Source of the DNA: Psychrobacter sp. M13
GTDB lineage: Bacteria > Pseudomonadota > Gammaproteobacteria > Pseudomonadales > Moraxellaceae
Direction of reading: 5' to 3'
DNA length: 64,000 nt
Assembly (NCBI RefSeq): GCF_030718935.1
Contig: NZ_CP132194.1
Location: 2,046,001 to 2,110,000 of the forward strand
The notes beneath the pieces are model-generated. The model worked only from the letters and a program-made list of their open reading frames with translations, was not told the origin of the DNA and searched no databases. Position 1 is the stretch's first letter, and each line of letters begins with the position of its first letter. Position numbers and translations under genes: made by a program. Shown here one piece after another: positions 29,069 to 38,733 of this stretch.

Positions 29069-29172
29069 TATATATGAGACTCATTATAGGAACGATAGGC
29101 TGTACTTTGCAACCTTTATTATTAATAATATTATGATGACTTTGGTCGCCATTTTTAGGGCATAGGAAATAT

Positions 29173-29943
29173 ATGAGCACTACCGCCGTTCCCGCTTTGG
29201 ACAAGACTTTTCAAATATTAGATTTGATTACTGATAGTGGTCAGCCGCTAACAGCTGCGCATATCGCTCGGCAATTAGACTTGCCTCGTAGCTCTACTCA
29301 TAATATTTTACAAAGTTTGCTCGCCAAACATGTGATCTACAAAGACGCTGATAGTCGCTTTCATTTGGGCTCCTATCTATTATATTGGGCCGGTAAATAT
29401 GAGCAGCAGCAAGGTGTTATACAGTTATTCAAAGACTTAATTATCCAGTATCCTGTATTACTACAGCATACGGTGACTTTATCCAAGCTTGACTTGGGTG
29501 AGGTGGTGTTTTTGGCCTGTCATGAAGCTCCTGCCTCTTTAGGATTTACTTTCCGTGCTGGCGTACGAGTGCCTGCGGTGTTTTCGGCTACGGGTAAAGC
29601 TATGCTCTCTACCCTATCTATGCAGACTATTGAGTCTATATATGAAAGCAAGTTTCCTTCGCCCATCACCCAAAATGGTGTAGATAGCTTTGTCAAATTA
29701 TCTGCTGAGCTTAGCACTATTAACGGTAGTCGTATCTCGCTCGACGATGGACAGCTACGCGATGGCATGTATTGCTTAGGCACTTATATCCGCAATGCTT
29801 CAGGCAATGCTACTATAGGGATGGCAGTCAGCTTTTTGCAAGCAGAGTACGAGTCCAAACGAGCTGAGGTCAGTGCCGCTCTCATTGAGCTGGCTGAACA
29901 GATAGAGCAGCGTCTGGGCTTTCATGCCGCGCACTCAGCATAA
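29173..29943 (+). CDS. IclR-family transcriptional regulator (divergent from gabD)
   Basis: The 256-residue protein has the IclR layout. The N-terminal winged HTH includes ALDKTFQILDLITDSGQPLTAAHIARQLDLPRSSTHN, and the C-terminal effector domain contains FRAGVRVPAVFSATGKAMLS and RDGMYCLGTYI. The divergent position makes gabD-gabT the likely target. The effector is unknown; a GABA or 5-aminovalerate derivative is a reasonable guess. An AGGA site lies upstream of the ATG. Confidence 0.9.
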   Translation: MSTTAVPALDKTFQILDLITDSGQPLTAAHIARQLDLPRSSTHNILQSLLAKHVIYKDADSRFHLGSYLLYWAGKYEQQQGVIQLFKDLIIQYPVLLQHTVTLSKLDLGEVVFLACHEAPASLGFTFRAGVRVPAVFSATGKAMLSTLSMQTIESIYESKFPSPITQNGVDSFVKLSAELSTINGSRISLDDGQLRDGMYCLGTYIRNASGNATIGMAVSFLQAEYESKRAEVSAALIELAEQIEQRLGFHAAHSA

Positions 29944-30001
29944 CTGGATAATGTTACGCCTAAACACTCCCTTAATTAGCAAGACTGTAAAGGAGTAACT
30001 A

Positions 30002-31246
30002 CTAAACAATACCATCCGCTATAAGCTTAGCAATCATCTCGCTGTCATAGCCAAGTGATGCCAGCGTACTATCGGTATGCTCACTCAATCGTGGTGGCGG
30101 CGTACGATAACTGACGGGCGATGCTGATAGCTTAATCGGATTTCCTAATGCTCGCACTGGACTACCTTGTGCAGCAAAATCTACAACCATCTCACGCGCC
30201 TGCGCTTGTGGCATAGCCAAGGCTTCAGCGACATTATGAATAGCACCCGCAGGGACACCTGCTTGTGATAATGTCCGTAACCAATACGCCCGAGGCTGCT
30301 GAGCAAACTTTTTACTTAACCATTCACACAGTAGTTTGCGATGCTTTACTCGTGCTGGATTAGTAGCAAAACGCTCATCCCGCTGCCAACTAACCTCTAA
30401 TATTGCGCATAGCTTAGCGAACTGGCTGTCGTTGCCACAAGCTAGGATAAAGTGCTGATCGCCCTCGCCTGCGAACACTTGATAAGGGACAATATTAGGA
30501 TGCTGATTGCCAAGTCTGGGCGGTACTTCACCAGATGCTAAATGATTCATACCGACATTAGCTAGCATCGCCAGCGCACTATCGAGCAGTGCCACATCGA
30601 CATGCTGTCCACGCCCGCTATGTTGCCGTGCTATCAAGGCAGCTTGAATACCTATCGTCAGCTGCAAACCTGCAAATAAGTCAACGACGGCGACCCCAAC
30701 TTTGTGCGGTTCACCAGCGCTCGGTCCAGTAATACTCATCAATCCTGATAGCCCTTGGATAATATAATCATAACCGGGCAGCTTAGCATCAGGGCCAGTT
30801 TGCCCAAAACCAGTCAAAGATGCATATATCAAGCGTGGATGGTCTTGCTTAAGACTGGCGTAATCCAAACCATATTTCTTTAGACCTCCAACCTTAAAGT
30901 TCTCTACCAAAATATCGCTATCGGCTATCAGCTGTTTAATAATATTTTGCCCAGCTGGCGTAGTGATATCCACAGTGAGTGATTTTTTATTGCGATTAAT
31001 CGTCGCATAATACGCTGAAGTCTCATCACTAAAAGCAGGCGGTGCCCAATGTCGCGTCTCATCACCAATATGTGGACGCTCGACTTTTATGACTTCTGCG
31101 CCTAAATCCGCCAATACTTGAGTGCACGATGGCCCTGCTAATACTCTAGATAAATCTAAAACTTTGATACCGTGCAAAGCACCATTATCAATGTTGTTAT
31201 TACTGGCACTATTATCACTATTGGCATTAACCGTATTTGTGGTCAT
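30002..31246 (-). CDS. gcdG: CaiB/BaiF-type CoA-transferase, probable glutarate CoA-transferase
   Basis: The 414-residue protein has class III CoA-transferase marks: GIKVLDLSRVLAGPSCTQ, VIKVERPHIGDETRHW and the catalytic Asp region in LPGYDYIIQGLSGLMS. Adjacent gcdH encodes glutaryl-CoA dehydrogenase on the same strand. In Pseudomonas a similar pair (gcdG-gcdH) activates glutarate with succinyl-CoA. By that context the acceptor here is probably glutarate. A perfect AGGAGG site precedes the ATG. A strong terminator lies between the genes, so gcdG may have its own promoter. Confidence 0.85.
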   Translation of the reverse strand: MTTNTVNANSDNSASNNNIDNGALHGIKVLDLSRVLAGPSCTQVLADLGAEVIKVERPHIGDETRHWAPPAFSDETSAYYATINRNKKSLTVDITTPAGQNIIKQLIADSDILVENFKVGGLKKYGLDYASLKQDHPRLIYASLTGFGQTGPDAKLPGYDYIIQGLSGLMSITGPSAGEPHKVGVAVVDLFAGLQLTIGIQAALIARQHSGRGQHVDVALLDSALAMLANVGMNHLASGEVPPRLGNQHPNIVPYQVFAGEGDQHFILACGNDSQFAKLCAILEVSWQRDERFATNPARVKHRKLLCEWLSKKFAQQPRAYWLRTLSQAGVPAGAIHNVAEALAMPQAQAREMVVDFAAQGSPVRALGNPIKLSASPVSYRTPPPRLSEHTDSTLASLGYDSEMIAKLIADGIV

Positions 31247-31370
31247 AAAACCTCCTATATCTTAATAAGTCTTTGCGCACTTTTCTTCAGCGATTCATTA
31301 TTTTTTACTTAAAAGCTGCTATTAATAATTGATAAGCGCTTTTGATAGATTTTTTGGTAATCAATAGCCA

Positions 31371-31431
31371 ATAAAAAGCGTACGTTACTGGACGCTATAC
31401 TAAGAGCTGAACAGTAGCGCACGCTTTTTAT
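31371..31431 (-). terminator. Terminator downstream of gcdH
   Basis: Arms 31371-31390 and 31412-31431 pair in 18 of 20 positions, and the stem ends in AAAAAG/CTTTTT. It lies directly after the gcdH stop and before gcdG on the minus strand. Confidence 0.85.
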
Positions 31432-31447
31432 GATTAGCTAAGACGTC

Positions 31448-32650
31448 TTAATAAAACGCTTGGATACCCGTCTGAGCACGACCTAAGATAAGCGCATGAA
31501 TATCATGAGTGCCCTCATAAGTGTTGACCGCTTCTAAGTTCATGACGTGACGGATGATATGAAACTCATCAGAGATACCATTACCACCATGCATGTCACG
31601 GGCGACACGGGCGATATCGAGCGCTTTGCCGCAGTTATTACGCTTAATCAGCGATATCATCTCAGGCGCTGCATTATGCTCATCCATCAGGCGGCCGACC
31701 CGTAGCGCCGCTTGCAAACCAAGAGTAATCTCCGTTTGCATATTGGCAAGCTTGAGCTGTATTAGCTGAGTCGCTGCTAGCGGACGACCAAATTGCTTAC
31801 GATCTAAGGTATATTGACGTGCTGCTTTCCAGCAGAATTCTGCAGCCCCCATTGAGCCCCATGCAATGCCGTAGCGAGCTTTGTTTAAACAACCAAAAGG
31901 GCCTTTGAGTCCACGAATATCTGGAAAGGCATTAGCTTCAGGGACGAACACTTTGTCCATGACAATCTCGCCAGTCACCGAGGCACGTAGTGAAAACTTA
32001 CCGCTAATTTTGGGTGCTGATAAGCCTTTCATGCCTTTTTCTAATATAAAGCCACGGATAATACCCTCATCATCCTTAGCCCAAACGACGAATACATCAG
32101 CGATAGGACTGTTGGTAATCCACATCTTTGTGCCAGTCATCTCATAACCGCCAGTGACTTTGCGTGCACGCGTTGACATAGAGGCAGGATCTGAGCCTGA
32201 GTCCGGCTCAGTCAAGCCAAAGCAGCCTACGTATTCGCCAGACGCTAATTTTGGCAAGAATTTTTCTCGTTGCTCCTCAGTGCCGTACTCATAGATAGGA
32301 TGCATAACCAAGCTTGACTGCACACTCATCGCTGAGCGGTAGCCTGAGTCAACCGCTTCCACTTCTTTAGCCAGTAAACCATAAGCAACACTGGACATAC
32401 CCGCGCAATCATAGCCCTCAATAGTCACACCAAGCAGACCCATCTCACCCATTTGACGCATGATATTACGATCGAAAACCTCATTGCGATTGGCCTCAAC
32501 GATATTAGGCATCAGCTCTTTTTGAAAAAACTGGTGCGCGGTATCGGTGACCATACGCTCTTCATCCGTTAACTGATCGCGTAATAAAAACGGATCTTCC
32601 CAATCGAAACTTGGGCTGGTAGTAGTACGTAGGCTAGTAGGTTCTGTCAT
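31448..32650 (-). CDS. gcdH: Glutaryl-CoA dehydrogenase
   Basis: GcdH oxidatively decarboxylates glutaryl-CoA to crotonyl-CoA. ATG at 32650 is chosen because AAGGAG lies seven bases upstream; it gives 400 residues, the normal length. Acyl-CoA dehydrogenase marks are [13 protein letters not shown] for FAD/substrate binding, MWITNSP, and [16 protein letters not shown]. The catalytic Glu is in [18 protein letters not shown], characteristic of glutaryl-CoA dehydrogenase. A divergent IclR gene and palindromic region lie upstream. Confidence 0.95.
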   Translation of the reverse strand: MTEPTSLRTTTSPSFDWEDPFLLRDQLTDEERMVTDTAHQFFQKELMPNIVEANRNEVFDRNIMRQMGEMGLLGVTIEGYDCAGMSSVAYGLLAKEVEAVDSGYRSAMSVQSSLVMHPIYEYGTEEQREKFLPKLASGEYVGCFGLTEPDSGSDPASMSTRARKVTGGYEMTGTKMWITNSPIADVFVVWAKDDEGIIRGFILEKGMKGLSAPKISGKFSLRASVTGEIVMDKVFVPEANAFPDIRGLKGPFGCLNKARYGIAWGSMGAAEFCWKAARQYTLDRKQFGRPLAATQLIQLKLANMQTEITLGLQAALRVGRLMDEHNAAPEMISLIKRNNCGKALDIARVARDMHGGNGISDEFHIIRHVMNLEAVNTYEGTHDIHALILGRAQTGIQAFY

Positions 32651-32792
32651 ATCGTGCTCCTTGACGGGTTTGCGTAACATAGGTGTTGATAGGGGGTAAA
32701 ACGCTATATTTATAATAGAACTGTGAATATGAGTATTAAGCGTTAGTTTACTTATCTTAAATTTGCTGCTTGCTTTATCAGTTCCACTATGC

Positions 32793-32817
32793 GAAACTTA
32801 GTTTCATATTATGAAAC
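32793..32817. promoter_or_regulatory. Compound palindrome (candidate IclR operator) between gcdH and iclR gene
   Basis: GAAAC-TTA-GTTTC (32793-32805) overlaps GTTTCAT-ATT-ATGAAAC (32801-32817), sharing the GTTTC half-site. The three alternating half-sites start 8 and 12 bases apart. This is the mirror image of the 12/8 spacing between gabD and its IclR gene. Confidence 0.6.
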
Positions 32818-32873
32818 CATTTAAGCAGAATTATAGACTGCTGTAAACCCCTATCGCTAACTATGGCTATAAA

Positions 32874-33689
32874 ATGATAAAAAACACGCTTTTATTAGAG
32901 AACATTAATAACCAGCTCATACACAGTAAAGAAGCTGAAGATCGGCGATTTATCACCGCGCTTGGCCGTGGTTTACTGTTGCTCTCTGCATTTGAGCATC
33001 AACCGCAAATAAGCCATCAACAGTTGTGTCAGATGACTGGGCTACCCAAAGCCACCGTTACGCGACTGATTTATACGTTGACTACCCTTGGATTCTTGCG
33101 TACCACTGCGCAGGGTCAATATCAGCTAGGCAGCAGTGCGGTTCGTTTAAGCGCTAGCGCTTGGAGTCAGCATGATTTGGTGGCATTTGCAGAGCCTCTA
33201 TTGCGTCAGTTTGCGTTAGACAATGAAGTGTCAGTGAATTTAGCCACCGAGATTGAAGGAGAGATGCGTTATTTAGCCTGCTATCGTAGCCCTGCACGGC
33301 TATCGGTAAATCTGCAAGTGGGCTCCGCTGTCCCTATTGCTGATACCGCTATTGGTCGGGCATTTTATGCCGTAAGCTCATTGACTAGACAGAGTGTTAT
33401 TGATGCTAATTTGCGAAATCGACTCAGTGAAGCGAATGCTCTTCAGGCAAGAGCGACTCTAGTAAAATCAGCGCAGTATCACCAAACTCACGGCTATACA
33501 CTATCTGATGGCGAGTATTCAGCAGATATCTTAGCAGTAGCCGTTGGGGTATTTGATGTGACGACAGGACAGTATGGCTACTCGTTGAACGCTAGTGTGC
33601 CAAGAGCGAACTGGGATGCAAAGGAATATGCAGCAATGATAGTGCCTAAGTTGCAGACATTGGCTGAACAGATTGGGAATGGGATTTAA
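32874..33689 (+). CDS. IclR-family transcriptional regulator (divergent from gcdH)
   Basis: The 271-residue protein shows an N-terminal winged helix (ALGRGLLLLSAFEHQPQ, then LCQMTGLPKATVTRLIYTL) and a C-terminal IclR effector domain (GSAVPIADTAIGRAFYA, DGEYSADILAVAVGVF). It resembles the PcaR/PobR-type subgroup. The divergent position and palindromes at 32793-32817 point to gcdH as target. The first 20 residues are not conserved in the family, so the true start may be slightly downstream. Confidence 0.88.
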   Translation: MIKNTLLLENINNQLIHSKEAEDRRFITALGRGLLLLSAFEHQPQISHQQLCQMTGLPKATVTRLIYTLTTLGFLRTTAQGQYQLGSSAVRLSASAWSQHDLVAFAEPLLRQFALDNEVSVNLATEIEGEMRYLACYRSPARLSVNLQVGSAVPIADTAIGRAFYAVSSLTRQSVIDANLRNRLSEANALQARATLVKSAQYHQTHGYTLSDGEYSADILAVAVGVFDVTTGQYGYSLNASVPRANWDAKEYAAMIVPKLQTLAEQIGNGI

Positions 33690-33802
33690 ATAAAAGTAGC
33701 ATAGCGATATCTATTCCATCAACTTTCCATGTAACTTTATTGAAATAATAAAGTATATGCGTATGATTAAATATAACTTCATTGATATTGGATAGCATAA
33801 TC

Positions 33803-34711
33803 ATGATTAGTTATAATAAACATCTAGCAGAATCGTCCTTATTCCTGAGCATAGGTTTAGCACTTGCGTTATCACTTAGCGGTTGTCAGCCCAGTAATAA
33901 CCGTGACGCTACAGACAGCATTCAAACTGATAGTCCAACTCAGACTGATAATTCAGATGCCAGTACTGCTACTACTCCAGCGCCCATCGCCACGCAAATA
34001 GAGTTCCCGCACTATATTAAAGGCTGGCCTACTCTGCTTCATCCGATCTCGCCACTTAGCTTGACTGCTGAGCAGGATGAAAGTTTAAGTAGCACAAAAT
34101 CTAGGGATAAATGGCAACCTACCATTTTTGCAGAAACGGAGCCTTATACCTATCAAACCTACATCAGTAATATCGTCTTTGAAGACCTCGCAACTGGCGT
34201 AGAAAAAAAGTTATTGGTTGACGATAGCTTTATTATCCGTAGTATCTTTATTCCTCATGTCACCAGAAAACGTATTTTAAAAATAAATTCAAATGATGAT
34301 GCTATTGTGGACGCTAATATCGTGAAAGATATAGAGTCTGATAATGCTACAGACGAAGTTTATAGAACGCCGCGTTTTGAGACCGTAAACACTTTATTTA
34401 AGCATGCTATCTATCATATTAATGAGACGCCAAATCAAAAAGATGCCAAAGATAAAAATTTATTTAAACAGCAAGCGCTATATATGAGTGACGATAAAGG
34501 GGATAAGTTGCTCAAACTGCATCCTGATAATGAATTTATCCAAACCACCAAATGGCTACCTCAACTATCGCGTTATTATTTTATCACTCACTCAGACAGT
34601 GACGGTAATGGACTTATCGATGATAAAGATCAGACTCATAACTATCAAATTGATTTCTCTAAAAGCACGCCAGCGGTCAAAGGCTATGACTTTGAAAATA
34701 GCAGCGATTGA
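33803..34711 (+). CDS. Hypothetical lipoprotein with an EF-hand-like loop
   Basis: The start at ATG 33803 gives 302 residues; a TTG at 33782 would extend it by seven. The signal peptide ends in lipobox LSLSGCQPS. A Thr/Ser/Asp-rich linker (about residues 34-65) follows. Near residue 275 the motif DSDGNGLIDDKD matches the calcium-binding DxDxDGxxxxxD loop of dockerin and EF-hand proteins. The remainder has no motif I recognise. It is probably an outer-membrane-anchored protein of unknown function. Confidence 0.75.
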   Translation: MISYNKHLAESSLFLSIGLALALSLSGCQPSNNRDATDSIQTDSPTQTDNSDASTATTPAPIATQIEFPHYIKGWPTLLHPISPLSLTAEQDESLSSTKSRDKWQPTIFAETEPYTYQTYISNIVFEDLATGVEKKLLVDDSFIIRSIFIPHVTRKRILKINSNDDAIVDANIVKDIESDNATDEVYRTPRFETVNTLFKHAIYHINETPNQKDAKDKNLFKQQALYMSDDKGDKLLKLHPDNEFIQTTKWLPQLSRYYFITHSDSDGNGLIDDKDQTHNYQIDFSKSTPAVKGYDFENSSD

Positions 34712-34741
34712 GCGTGTGTGCATATCATAGCAGTAGCTTGA

Positions 34742-35470
34742 CTATAGTTTACGTGCCATATGAATAGCGACAATGCCAAAGCTTAAGCGCTCAAAATTGA
34801 CCTCACCAAAGCCAATATCTTTCATCTCTTGCGCTAAGACTTCGGCACTAGGGAAGTCTTTTACGCCCTTAAGCAAGTACTGATAAGCTGAGCTGTCACC
34901 ACCCGTTGCCAGCCAACCAATCAGTGGCATTACCACTGACATATATCCTAAATATAATTTATGAATCCAGTTAATAGGAATGTTAGAAGCTTCTAAAACG
35001 ACTAGCCTACCCTCTGCTTTTAATACTCGATAAGCTTCTTGCAATGCCTTATGTCTATCACATATTTTCAATCCTAAAGAGATAGATACCACATCTTGGC
35101 TGGCGCTCTCAATCTGTATCATATTTTCAGCGTCTAAAGGCATAAATGAAGTGTTCGCACTGTAGTTAGTCATTTTCTCTTTAGCCTTATCCAGCATTTG
35201 CACACTTATATCTGAGACGATAATATGATGCAAGTTATCCGTAGCACTACTAAATTGCCGCTGTTGCAAAATTCGATAGACGATATCACCTGTACCTGAA
35301 GCCACATCTAATAGGTTTTGCCAAGGCGCGTTGCCAATGATATAGGCAACCCTACGCTTCCAAAACCTATGAATACCAAAACTAAATAAATCACAAAGGA
35401 TATCGTAGCGATTGGCAATACGACCGAATACATCATCATCTTTTGGCGTGAAATCAGCAGAATTATTCAT
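34742..35470 (-). CDS. UbiE/COQ5-like class I SAM-dependent methyltransferase
   Basis: The 242-residue protein has the UbiE signature: VFGRIANRYDILCDLFSFGIHRFWKR near the start, the SAM-binding LLDVASGTGD motif I near residue 59, and a conserved SISLGLKICD segment corresponding to the GLRN motif of UbiE. The real UbiE normally sits in a ubiEJB operon. This copy stands alone beside rtcR, so it could be a paralogue with a different quinone or small-molecule substrate. Its last base lies about 30 bases from the lipoprotein gene on the opposite strand. Confidence 0.8.
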   Translation of the reverse strand: MNNSADFTPKDDDVFGRIANRYDILCDLFSFGIHRFWKRRVAYIIGNAPWQNLLDVASGTGDIVYRILQQRQFSSATDNLHHIIVSDISVQMLDKAKEKMTNYSANTSFMPLDAENMIQIESASQDVVSISLGLKICDRHKALQEAYRVLKAEGRLVVLEASNIPINWIHKLYLGYMSVVMPLIGWLATGGDSSAYQYLLKGVKDFPSAEVLAQEMKDIGFGEVNFERLSFGIVAIHMARKL

Positions 35471-35508
35471 AATAAGTGGGTGTACCTAGAATAGAGAATA
35501 GTGTAAAT

Positions 35509-35549
35509 AATAAAGGTAACAAGTGCGTCAAATACTTGTTACCTTTATT
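35509..35549 (-). terminator. Terminator at the end of rtcR
   Basis: AATAAAGGTAACAAGT and ACTTGTTACCTTTATT are perfect 16-base complements with a 9-base loop. The hairpin overlaps the rtcR stop codon and separates rtcR from the UbiE-like gene. Confidence 0.88.
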
Positions 35550-37230
35550 AAAACGATAACTCATCAAACTTTAATCCAAACTTCATCAGATACTTACGTA
35601 AACGATCGCTGTCATTAGGGTTTTTGAGTTTATTGCGGGAGTTGGCATAGAGGTAGCGCCCTGCTGCTGCTTGATTTTTATGATCAATACAAACATTAAT
35701 AACATAAGCCAATTGTATAGCGTCAAAAGGATCGATAGACTCAAGCATTTCTTCGTCAAGATATTGGCTTAAAAGCTCATGGCTACCCTGCTCTAATAGT
35801 TCACTATCTAACCCTGTTTCAGGTTTATTTTTACTTAGGCTATTTTTAGATTGTATGTCTATCGATGATGACCATAGCTCAGTCAAACGTTCAATCTCTG
35901 CCTGCACATCCACTGCTCTAATGACTTTACTATCGGCAAGTGTGGTTAAGCGAATCATACTAGCAGTCAAATCTCGAAAGTTACCTTGCCATGTTGCCTG
36001 CGGACTAATTGCAAAGTCCTCATACGACTGTCGCGCACTCAGTTCAAAACGATATTGCTGCTGCTGCTCACTGCCTAGGCGTGCCAACTCATAATCGATA
36101 TTAGCGGGCAAATCCTCTAACCGATCCTTAAGCGATGGCAAAAAGAACGTCCACGTATTCAACCGCGCAAACAAATCCGCACGAAACTCGCCATTGGCGA
36201 CTGCTTGGCGCAAGTCCTTATTGGTGCCTGCCATTAACTGAAACGAGACGTTAATCGGCGTATCACTACCTAATGGATAAAAGCGCTGTTCCTCTAGTGC
36301 GGTCAATAGCATGGCTTGCTCATCAAGACCCAGCTCGCCTATTTCATCTAAGAATAACAGACCACCATCGGCAGATTTTAGCAGCCCTTCCCGACTAGCA
36401 GCAGCGCCTGTAAACGCACCCTTCACATGACCGAATAATACACTCATTGCGGTATCACCACGTAGCGTTGCGCAATTAACCTCAACGAATTTATCGAGCG
36501 CATATTTAGCTTGGGTAGCGCTATCGGCTTTCGCCTTTTTAATGGCATAGATTTGGCTGGCCAGCTGCGACTTACCTGCCCCTGTCGCACCCATTAATAG
36601 TATTGGCGCTGTTGAACGAGTGGCGACCTTTTCAATATCAGATATCAATTGCTTATAAGCAGCATTTTGGGTAACTAGATTGGCTTGCAATGTTTGCCAA
36701 TGCTGTGCCTTTTCCGCCTCAAAACGCGCCCGTAAGCTGTCATAACGCGAAACGTCTAAATCGATAACTTGATAACGGCCTTGCGGGTCCGCTTGGTCAG
36801 GCCTAGGACAAGGCGAGGTTTGAATAAAGTTCGCAGGAATAAATCCCGCTTCAACTAATAAAAACCAGCAAATCTGCGCTACGTGAGTGCCCGTGGTGAG
36901 ATGCAGTAGATAATCGGTCTGCGCATTGAAGTTAAAGCTTGCGACAAAGTCATAAAGTTCGGCATAGACATCAGCGAAATCCCACGGGCTTGATAGCGCC
37001 ACATGATGACCAATTACTTGCGTTTGCGGACTAACTCTCGCTACGTCATCAACCACTATCTTAAACAGTCGCTTATCACGCCTGCTATAGAGAATGTGCA
37101 ACTCATCAACGAGTAGTTCATCATGCAAGCCTAAGCTAACTGTCGGACGCCAGCGCTGCCAACGCTTATCATTAAATCCGTTATCTAAGGTGGTGCCGAG
37201 AAAGCCTATAACGGCGGTTTTATTAGTCAT
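35548..37230 (-). CDS. rtcR: RtcR, sigma-54-dependent activator of RNA repair genes
   Basis: The 560-residue protein has an N-terminal RtcR sensory domain, CARF-like (about residues 1-185, with TAVIGFLGTTLDNGFND at the start). The AAA+ sigma-54 interaction domain follows: Walker A GATGAGKSQLASQ near 215, the GAFTGA loop as KGAFTGAAASREG near 270, and Walker B LLFLDEIGEL near 290. The C-terminal region provides DNA binding. RtcR activates rtcBA when RNA is damaged. It is divergent from rtcB, which has a sigma-54 promoter. Confidence 0.96.
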   Translation of the reverse strand: MTNKTAVIGFLGTTLDNGFNDKRWQRWRPTVSLGLHDELLVDELHILYSRRDKRLFKIVVDDVARVSPQTQVIGHHVALSSPWDFADVYAELYDFVASFNFNAQTDYLLHLTTGTHVAQICWFLLVEAGFIPANFIQTSPCPRPDQADPQGRYQVIDLDVSRYDSLRARFEAEKAQHWQTLQANLVTQNAAYKQLISDIEKVATRSTAPILLMGATGAGKSQLASQIYAIKKAKADSATQAKYALDKFVEVNCATLRGDTAMSVLFGHVKGAFTGAAASREGLLKSADGGLLFLDEIGELGLDEQAMLLTALEEQRFYPLGSDTPINVSFQLMAGTNKDLRQAVANGEFRADLFARLNTWTFFLPSLKDRLEDLPANIDYELARLGSEQQQQYRFELSARQSYEDFAISPQATWQGNFRDLTASMIRLTTLADSKVIRAVDVQAEIERLTELWSSSIDIQSKNSLSKNKPETGLDSELLEQGSHELLSQYLDEEMLESIDPFDAIQLAYVINVCIDHKNQAAAGRYLYANSRNKLKNPNDSDRLRKYLMKFGLKFDELSF

Positions 37231-37410
37231 TTAATTAAGTAGCCTAATATCAGATAAGCTAATATCTTATATTAAATTCTATTATTATAGAAATATATCT
37301 AACATTTTAATTTTATATAAATTTAGCGCAACTTATTTCAATCTAACTAACAAATATTTATTTAAAACAAATCAATAACTTATAAATTTAAATCAAAACT
37401 ATTTAAAACT

Positions 37411-37426
37411 TGGCACACCCTTAGCA
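37411..37426 (+). promoter_or_regulatory. Sigma-54 (-24/-12) promoter of rtcB
   Basis: TGGCACACCCTTAGCA matches the -24 TGGCAC and -12 GC elements with correct 12-base spacing of GG to GC. It lies 48 bases before the rtcB ATG, opposite the activator rtcR. The AT-rich 37231-37410 stretch is where RtcR enhancer sites should be; I see no unambiguous palindrome there. Confidence 0.9.
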
Positions 37427-37473
37427 GTATATAAAGTACAGATAAATCATTTTATAAGCTAAGGAGCAAACAC

Positions 37474-38694
37474 ATGCAACCCTCTAACCATAATGTAATC
37501 CAAGAAGGTGGTACGCCGATTCGTCTATGGACGCAAGGTGTCCCTGTCGAAGACCAAGCTCGCGAGCAGCTGATTAATACCTCAAAAATGCCGTTTATCT
37601 ATAAATGGATGGCAGTGATGCCCGATGTACATTTGGGTATGGGTGCGACTATCGGTAGCGTGATTCCGACCAAAGAAGCGATTATCCCAGCAGCGGTCGG
37701 TGTCGATATCGGTTGTGGCATGATGGCAGTGCAAACCACGCTGAATGCCAATGATTTGCCTGATAACTTGCTGGGTCTACGTACCGAGCTTGAAAAAGCC
37801 ATTCCGCACGGACGTACGCCACGTGGACGTCGCGATAAAGGTTCATGGACAAATCCTGATGATACGGTAATGAATGGCTGGGGAACGCTAGCGGATGACT
37901 TTAACTATCTATGCCAAAAGCATCCGCGTCTAAAAAATACCAATAACCTAAAGCATTTGGGAACGCTAGGTACTGGTAACCACTTTGTCGAAGTATGCTT
38001 GGATGAGACCAATCAAGTATGGATTATGCTGCATTCAGGCTCACGCGGTGTCGGTAACGCCATCGGTCGCTATTTTATTGAGCTAGCCCGTGAGGATATG
38101 CGTAAGTGGTTTATCAACTTGCCTGATAAAGATTTGGCTTATTTTGCAGAAGGTACGGAACACTTTGATGACTATTGGTTTGCCGTGGGTTGGGCGCAGC
38201 GTTTTGCCTTTAAAAACCGTGAAATCATGATGGAAAACGCGATTAAAGCGCTCCGCCAAATCATCACTAAGCCTTTTGATGCCAAGGTTAAAGCAGTGAA
38301 CTGTCACCATAACTATGTGGAAAAAGAAGAGCATTACGGCGAATCCGTGTTTGTCACTCGTAAAGGCGCAGTGCGTGCCCGCATTGGTGAATACGGTATC
38401 ATCCCAGGCTCAATGGGCGCAAAATCCTTTATCGTACGTGGTAAAGGCAACGAAGAATCGTTCTGCTCCTGCTCACATGGCGCAGGTCGGGTGATGTCAA
38501 GGACGCAAGCGAAAAAGCAATTTACCGTAGCGGATCAAATTGCCCAAACCGAAGGCGTAGAATGCCGTAAAGATGCCTCAGTCATTGATGAAATTCCGGC
38601 AGCATATAAGAACATCGATGACGTAATGCACGCTCAACGTGACTTGGTGGAAATAGTACATACCTTGCGGCAGGTGGTTTGTGTTAAAGGTTAA
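37474..38694 (+). CDS. rtcB: RNA-splicing ligase RtcB
   Basis: RtcB joins 2',3'-cyclic phosphate RNA ends to 5'-OH ends using GTP and Mn2+. The 406 residues contain all key motifs: HLGMGATIGSVIPT, GVDIGCGM with the metal-binding Cys, LGTGNHFVEV, HSGSRGVGN, and the catalytic His in SCSHGAGRVMSR. Length fits the bacterial RtcB1 group. AAGGAG lies nine bases before the ATG. Transcription by sigma-54 from 37411 is strongly supported. Its usual partner rtcA is 4.3 kb away, beyond several inserted genes. Confidence 0.97.
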   Translation: MQPSNHNVIQEGGTPIRLWTQGVPVEDQAREQLINTSKMPFIYKWMAVMPDVHLGMGATIGSVIPTKEAIIPAAVGVDIGCGMMAVQTTLNANDLPDNLLGLRTELEKAIPHGRTPRGRRDKGSWTNPDDTVMNGWGTLADDFNYLCQKHPRLKNTNNLKHLGTLGTGNHFVEVCLDETNQVWIMLHSGSRGVGNAIGRYFIELAREDMRKWFINLPDKDLAYFAEGTEHFDDYWFAVGWAQRFAFKNREIMMENAIKALRQIITKPFDAKVKAVNCHHNYVEKEEHYGESVFVTRKGAVRARIGEYGIIPGSMGAKSFIVRGKGNEESFCSCSHGAGRVMSRTQAKKQFTVADQIAQTEGVECRKDASVIDEIPAAYKNIDDVMHAQRDLVEIVHTLRQVVCVKG

Positions 38695-38733
38695 ATGAGA
38701 GATGAGAGATGATTAGAGGTTATGCGCTTAGCT

